Source: JAICXG01 sp036494545 (GTDB lineage: Bacteria > Verrucomicrobiota > Verrucomicrobiia > Chthoniobacterales > UBA10450). Taken from it: 64,000 bases of DNA. A model generated the notes under the pieces. That model had not been told where the DNA came from and made no database searches. It was given only the letters and a program-made list of their open reading frames with translations. Shown here in pieces: positions 61,317 to 64,000 of the stretch (its first letter is position 1; every line of letters starts with the position of its first letter). The DNA is taken from assembly GCA_036494545.1 (NCBI GenBank), contig DASXOB010000022.1, positions 62,001 to 126,000 on the forward strand, in the 5' to 3' direction. The position numbers were made by a program, and so were the translations under genes.

Positions 61317-63974
61317 TTAGTCACCGTTTGTGGCCAGATTCGCTGATTGGCCGGCGCTTCGCTTCAATCCCGTTACTTTGTTTATCAGCACTGAAATTAT
61401 CTCTCGAAAACGTGGTTCGCGAGCGATGGTATCGAATCGCGGGTCAAGCTGAAGCGATCGATAATCAAGCCAACCCAGGGAGACCGCCAGTTGAAGGTAA
61501 TCCAACGCACGGTTCGCTTGACCCAGTGAGGCTTCGAGCGCGGCAAGGACGTAAGCATCGGCTGGGTTCTCGGAGCCTTGGAAGAATTCTGTTGCCCGAG
61601 TTAACTCCTCCTTCAGAAAAAGGTCAGCGGCCCTGTCACCTGTAACCTGTCGCAATCGACCTAAGGCAGAAGAATAACTCATCGCTCCATAGGAAGATAC
61701 TCCTCCTCTTGGCTCGTCTCTCGCGAGCTGTGTATAGAGTTCGAGGGCAGTGTCATAGTTACGGCTAAAGAATTCAATTTGAGCCAGGAGCTCCTGTGGG
61801 CTGTTATCGTTTCCCGGCAGGTTGGCTCCGACGGTCCGGGGACTGTATTTTGCATACAGCTGCCGCGCCCCGCCCATGTCTCCCTGAAGCAATTTAAGAT
61901 GACAGAGACCTACCCAGCCGTCGAACCGTTCGGGGCGCAGATTCATCGCTTGCATGTAAGCCGCCTGCGCGCGCTGATCTTCAACAAGAAAACTCCAGCA
62001 GTCACCGATCAAGGATTCATAGGCACCAGGCGAAGAGGCCCAGTGACTCGCCATCTCCAGCCAGGGCAGAGCTTCAGTCGGTCGACCAGCCCGGAGAAGA
62101 ACCATCCCACGAAAACCAGCGACCTGTTCCTCCGGTCCGCCGACCTCAATCGCTCGCAGTTGTCCTTCCAAAGCCTCCTTGAGTCGACCCCTGAGATAGA
62201 GGACACCAGCCAGAGTTCGAAGCACCTCTCTCGAATCCGGATCCAGACGAAGAGCAGTCTCCGCTTCCTTTTCCGCCTTTTTCAAAATTTCAGGATCGGG
62301 AGAAAAGTGTGCTCTGCTCGCTTCTGTGCTGGAGAGATAGGCATGAGCCAGAGCTGAGTTGGGCTCTAGGTCGATGGCTTTCTCAAGACAACTAATGGAG
62401 CGATCGTAATCCTGAATCGTATCGCGAAACATTAGCTGCCGACCAGAAACAATAAGGTCGCGCGCCGCGGGATCTTTTAACCCTGGATCCTTCTCCGTTC
62501 GAGAAATCGAGGGCCAGTCCGTCGCATTCAAAAGTGAACTGATCGGCGAAGTGATTGAGGCAACAAGAGCGGGGATCGCGTTGGGTCGGGGATTGGATTG
62601 GAAAGACCGTGCGAAGATTATCTCTCCGTTACCCGCTGTCATGAGCCTGACCGAAAGATGCAGTTTGCCGTTGACCAGTCTTGTGCTGCCGGTGAGCACG
62701 GTTCGTGACTTTAGGTTATGATTCTCCTTACTGATATCTTCCAGATAACCGGTATCCGGCCAGCGTGAGGCTCCCTCTATCTGCGGGCTAACTCGCGCCG
62801 GCCCAAGGCGAGAAAGGTTTGTCTGTAAAGTCCTCGCCACGGCCAAAGTCGTCGCCTCATCGGCGTGAACAGTATCGAGGTTTAAGAATGGCAAGACTGT
62901 CACCGACCGAGATGCGAGCTGGTTGGCCCGCAGGCTTGTCTCGAGTCGATTCCCGTGCACTTGCCAGAGAACCGCCGTGATGGCTAAGAGGATACATCCC
63001 AGCCCCGCGGCCGTGAGGGCGCGATTGCGACGCGACCAGCGCCAGAGGCGGACCGGCGGCGAAACCGGGCGGGCGACAATGGGACGGTTATCGAGCCAAT
63101 GTTCGAAGTCATCCGCCAGCGCTCCTGCTGAAGAGTAGCGGGAAGCTGGATCGCGTTCCAGGCAGCGTGCACAAATGGTCTCCAAATCGCGATCAGCCCA
63201 AGTGACTAACGAACGTAACCTTGGCGCCGGGTTTTCCGCAGCTTGACGAACGACTGAGATCGCGTTATCGCCAAGAAAAGGCGGGCGGCTTGCCAGTAAG
63301 TCGAAAAGAATTGCTCCCAGGCTATAGATATCTGCAGCCGCAGTCAGGTTTGCCGCCGGCCCTTCCGCTTGTTCCGGCGCGATGTAACCGGGCGTCCCGA
63401 ACACCGTAAGCGTGCGAGTAAGATCGCTGGAAGCATCAAGCCACTTGGCTAAGCCGAAGTCACTCACGAGCGGTTCGTCCTGAGCATCGAGGAGGATATT
63501 ACCCGGCTTTAGGTCCCGATGCAGGATGCCATGCTCATGGGCATATTGCACCGCGCGGGTAACCTTGGCCATCAACCTAACAATCTCGCGAGGTTTCCCC
63601 CGCAAGGCTGGCCCAACCACCTGAAGGCTGCCGCCCGGGGCGAACTTCATACTGAAATAAGGTACACCCTCGTCGCTCTCACCTACTTCGTAGATAGGCA
63701 GAACGTTCGGGTGATCGAGACTGGCCGCGGCTTCCGCTTCCCGGCGAAAGCGGATGAGAGTGTCGCGCGAGTCAGCATAATGGCTAAGGATACGCTTGAG
63801 TGCGACGATGCGACGGGAATGACGTTGTCGCGCCCGATAAATGACTCCCATTCCGCCGCGCCCAATCTCTTCCATGATTTCATAGTTACCCAGGCGCCAG
63901 CGATAATCGGTGAGAGGTAAGAGCTGAAGTGCGGAACCAAGTTCATCCGCGGTGACCTCCTCTCCTTCCTTCAT
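61317..63974 (-). CDS. Ser/Thr protein kinase with membrane anchor and TPR region
   Basis: An 885-residue Hanks-type kinase. The kinase domain (about 28-295) has the Gly loop GRGGMGVIYRA, the Lys in IVALKRI, the catalytic loop HRDLKPGNI, DFG in VSDFGLAK and GTPGYIAPEQ. One membrane helix lies near residue 320 (LTAAGLGCILLAITAVLW). A domain with RSVTVLPFLNLD...EATTLAVA, like those of CadC/adenylate-cyclase-like TPR proteins, precedes a long TPR stretch to the end. The layout suggests a sensor with TPRs outside the cytoplasm. No exact 9-mer is present. Confidence 0.93.
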   Translation of the reverse strand: MKEGEEVTADELGSALQLLPLTDYRWRLGNYEIMEEIGRGGMGVIYRARQRHSRRIVALKRILSHYADSRDTLIRFRREAEAAASLDHPNVLPIYEVGESDEGVPYFSMKFAPGGSLQVVGPALRGKPREIVRLMAKVTRAVQYAHEHGILHRDLKPGNILLDAQDEPLVSDFGLAKWLDASSDLTRTLTVFGTPGYIAPEQAEGPAANLTAAADIYSLGAILFDLLASRPPFLGDNAISVVRQAAENPAPRLRSLVTWADRDLETICARCLERDPASRYSSAGALADDFEHWLDNRPIVARPVSPPVRLWRWSRRNRALTAAGLGCILLAITAVLWQVHGNRLETSLRANQLASRSVTVLPFLNLDTVHADEATTLAVARTLQTNLSRLGPARVSPQIEGASRWPDTGYLEDISKENHNLKSRTVLTGSTRLVNGKLHLSVRLMTAGNGEIIFARSFQSNPRPNAIPALVASITSPISSLLNATDWPSISRTEKDPGLKDPAARDLIVSGRQLMFRDTIQDYDRSISCLEKAIDLEPNSALAHAYLSSTEASRAHFSPDPEILKKAEKEAETALRLDPDSREVLRTLAGVLYLRGRLKEALEGQLRAIEVGGPEEQVAGFRGMVLLRAGRPTEALPWLEMASHWASSPGAYESLIGDCWSFLVEDQRAQAAYMQAMNLRPERFDGWVGLCHLKLLQGDMGGARQLYAKYSPRTVGANLPGNDNSPQELLAQIEFFSRNYDTALELYTQLARDEPRGGVSSYGAMSYSSALGRLRQVTGDRAADLFLKEELTRATEFFQGSENPADAYVLAALEASLGQANRALDYLQLAVSLGWLDYRSLQLDPRFDTIAREPRFREIISVLINKVTGLKRSAGQSANLATNGD

Positions 63975-64000
63975 GCCGGTGTATAGAAGGCATCCAATGC

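Noticed and set aside
1..64000. CRISPR array, tRNA, rRNA, prophage or insertion sequence
   Set aside because: No spaced direct repeats with unique spacers, no cloverleaf or T-loop signature, and no transposase, integrase or phage structural gene were seen.

Overview
The window reads as chromosome of a GC-rich, Gram-negative bacterium. The most likely group is Verrucomicrobiota, perhaps a soil Chthoniobacterales/Spartobacteria lineage. This is inferred from the gene families present (DUF5069, DUF6249, DUF3667, DUF885, an autotransporter-associated beta-strand-repeat remnant, a TPR protein kinase) and from heptose, TonB and RND genes that imply an outer membrane. No rRNA, tRNA, CRISPR array, phage or insertion sequence was recognised.

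Layout. 1-60 is the tail of a small heat-shock protein. recA (521-1558) follows behind a strong leader hairpin. Then come a PQQ-propeller protein, alaS, a methyltransferase, yebC, two membrane proteins, an amino-acid permease, a cell-wall amidase, murI and hldD (to 13.7 kb). A cobalamin riboswitch leads into a BtuB-like receptor plus a small Cys-rich protein (13.8-16.5 kb). From 16.5 to 31.9 kb lie tsaD, an S41 protease, a DUF885 protein, rmuC, a prenyl synthase, an ABC permease, a DUF2238 protein, pdxA, a SurA-like chaperone, mfd, a DAHP synthase and an L,D-transpeptidase. Next are two zinc-ribbon proteins and an ECF sigma module (32-34.8 kb), then the leftward translation operon nusA-infB-rbfA-DHH-truB-ribF (34.9-41.7 kb). 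The accessory part holds a decayed autotransporter-like gene (42.2-42.8 kb), a GT39-type glycosyltransferase, a MarR-RND efflux operon, an arylsulfotransferase-like protein, a GH63-like glucosidase, an S9 peptidase gene broken by one amber codon, a UbiB/ABC1 kinase, DUF5069 and DUF2383 proteins, a haem-peroxidase homologue, a small unknown protein and a Ser/Thr kinase with TPRs.

The most striking signal is not a gene. The non-palindromic 9-mer GCCTAACGA (reverse complement TCGTTAGGC) was found by eye 52 times, about once per 1.2 kb, where about 0.5 copies are expected in random sequence of this length on both strands. Copies lie in both orientations, in all coding frames that avoid a stop, in intergenic spacers, inside the riboswitch, and on the stop codons of seven genes. 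They are dense in housekeeping genes and missing from several accessory stretches. In density, exactness and placement this resembles the DNA uptake sequences of Neisseriaceae and Pasteurellaceae. I know of no such system described in this group.

Other points of note are an in-frame palindrome-bearing insertion and a heptamer micro-insertion in alaS, a SlyA-type palindrome across the start of the MarR gene, and the single amber codon in the S9 peptidase gene.
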